A DNA stretch of 5,211 nt from assembly GCA_020058465.1 (NCBI GenBank), contig JAGVDZ010000039.1, positions 1 to 5,211 on the forward strand, given 5' to 3'. This DNA comes from Parachlamydiales bacterium. Its GTDB lineage: Bacteria > Chlamydiota > Chlamydiia > Chlamydiales > SM23-39. The notes below the pieces were generated by a model. That model did not search any database and was not told where the DNA came from. It saw only the letters and a program-made list of their open reading frames with translations. The position numbers and the translations under genes were made by a program. The first letter of the stretch is position 1; the number at the start of each line of letters is the position of its first letter. This document shows positions 5,087 through 5,211 of the stretch, one piece after another.

Positions 5087-5211
5087 ACTTGACGAAGATG
5101 TTCATTGAGCGTCCTGTGATGACAACCCTCTTGATGGTGTCTTTGTGTTTATTTGGAGGGCTTTCTTATGTGTACTTGCCCGTCAGTGACCTGCCTAATG
5201 TCGATTTGCCC
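5083..5211 (+). CDS. RND efflux permease (MdtB/AcrB-type), 5' end only
   Basis: Only the first 43 codons are in the window. The N-terminus MNLTKMFIERPVMTTLLMVS, the continuing hydrophobic helix (LCLFGGLSYVYL) and PVSDLPNVDLP match the conserved start of RND drug exporters: a short amphipathic segment, F-I-x-R-P-V, the first transmembrane helix, then L-P-V-x-x-L-P-x-V-D-x-P. It would be the proton-driven inner-membrane pump of the tripartite complex, drawing substrates from the periplasm or inner membrane. The ATG overlaps the adaptor stop codon (ATGA at 5083-5086), so the two are co-translated. The following LPV...LPNVD segment fits the hydrophobe/amphiphile class rather than the heavy-metal class, but the substrate cannot be read from this fragment. 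Confidence 0.92.
   Translation, partial: MNLTKMFIERPVMTTLLMVSLCLFGGLSYVYLPVSDLPNVDLP

Overview
The window is from a Gram-negative bacterium, shown by an outer-membrane efflux channel, a lipoprotein-type periplasmic adaptor and an RND pump. Coding regions look close to 45-50% GC, one intergenic gap is extremely AT-rich, and some starts lack a Shine-Dalgarno sequence. A double-hairpin membrane protein next to an unrecognised ORF would fit an intracellular lineage such as an environmental chlamydia. That assignment is a guess, because nothing here is a definitive taxonomic marker.

Layout. (1) Positions 3-455 hold the 3' end of an unrecognised gene. (2) An AT-rich gap (456-534) contains overlapping inverted repeats and a sigma70-like promoter. 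(3) Positions 535-1515 encode an unrecognised protein with two hydrophobic hairpins. (4) Convergent with it, and only 8 bp away, is xerD on the minus strand (1524-2408). Its best start is a GTG with a good ribosome site rather than the upstream TTG. (5) Divergent from xerD is a plus-strand efflux operon: an outer-membrane factor of the TolC/NodT type (2484-3923), an MdtA-like membrane fusion protein (3902-5086), and the first 43 codons of an RND permease (5083 to the window end). The three genes overlap (22 bp, then ATGA). The products would form a tripartite pump: permease in the inner membrane, adaptor in the periplasm, channel in the outer membrane.

Two features stand out. The adaptor gene carries a perfect 33-bp inverted repeat with a 38-nt loop (3941-4044) inside its signal-peptide region. 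It is flanked by a 4-bp direct repeat, ATCA, spaced exactly 105 bp. Removing those 105 bp (35 codons) restores the frame and a standard 21-residue lipoprotein signal peptide ending in LTGC. This is the signature of a short palindromic element inserted in frame into a protein-coding gene, resembling in behaviour the palindromic elements of Rickettsia. The channel gene also contains an 11-G tract (2840-2850) in a predicted surface loop. Gain or loss of one G truncates the protein at once, so the pump could be phase-variable.
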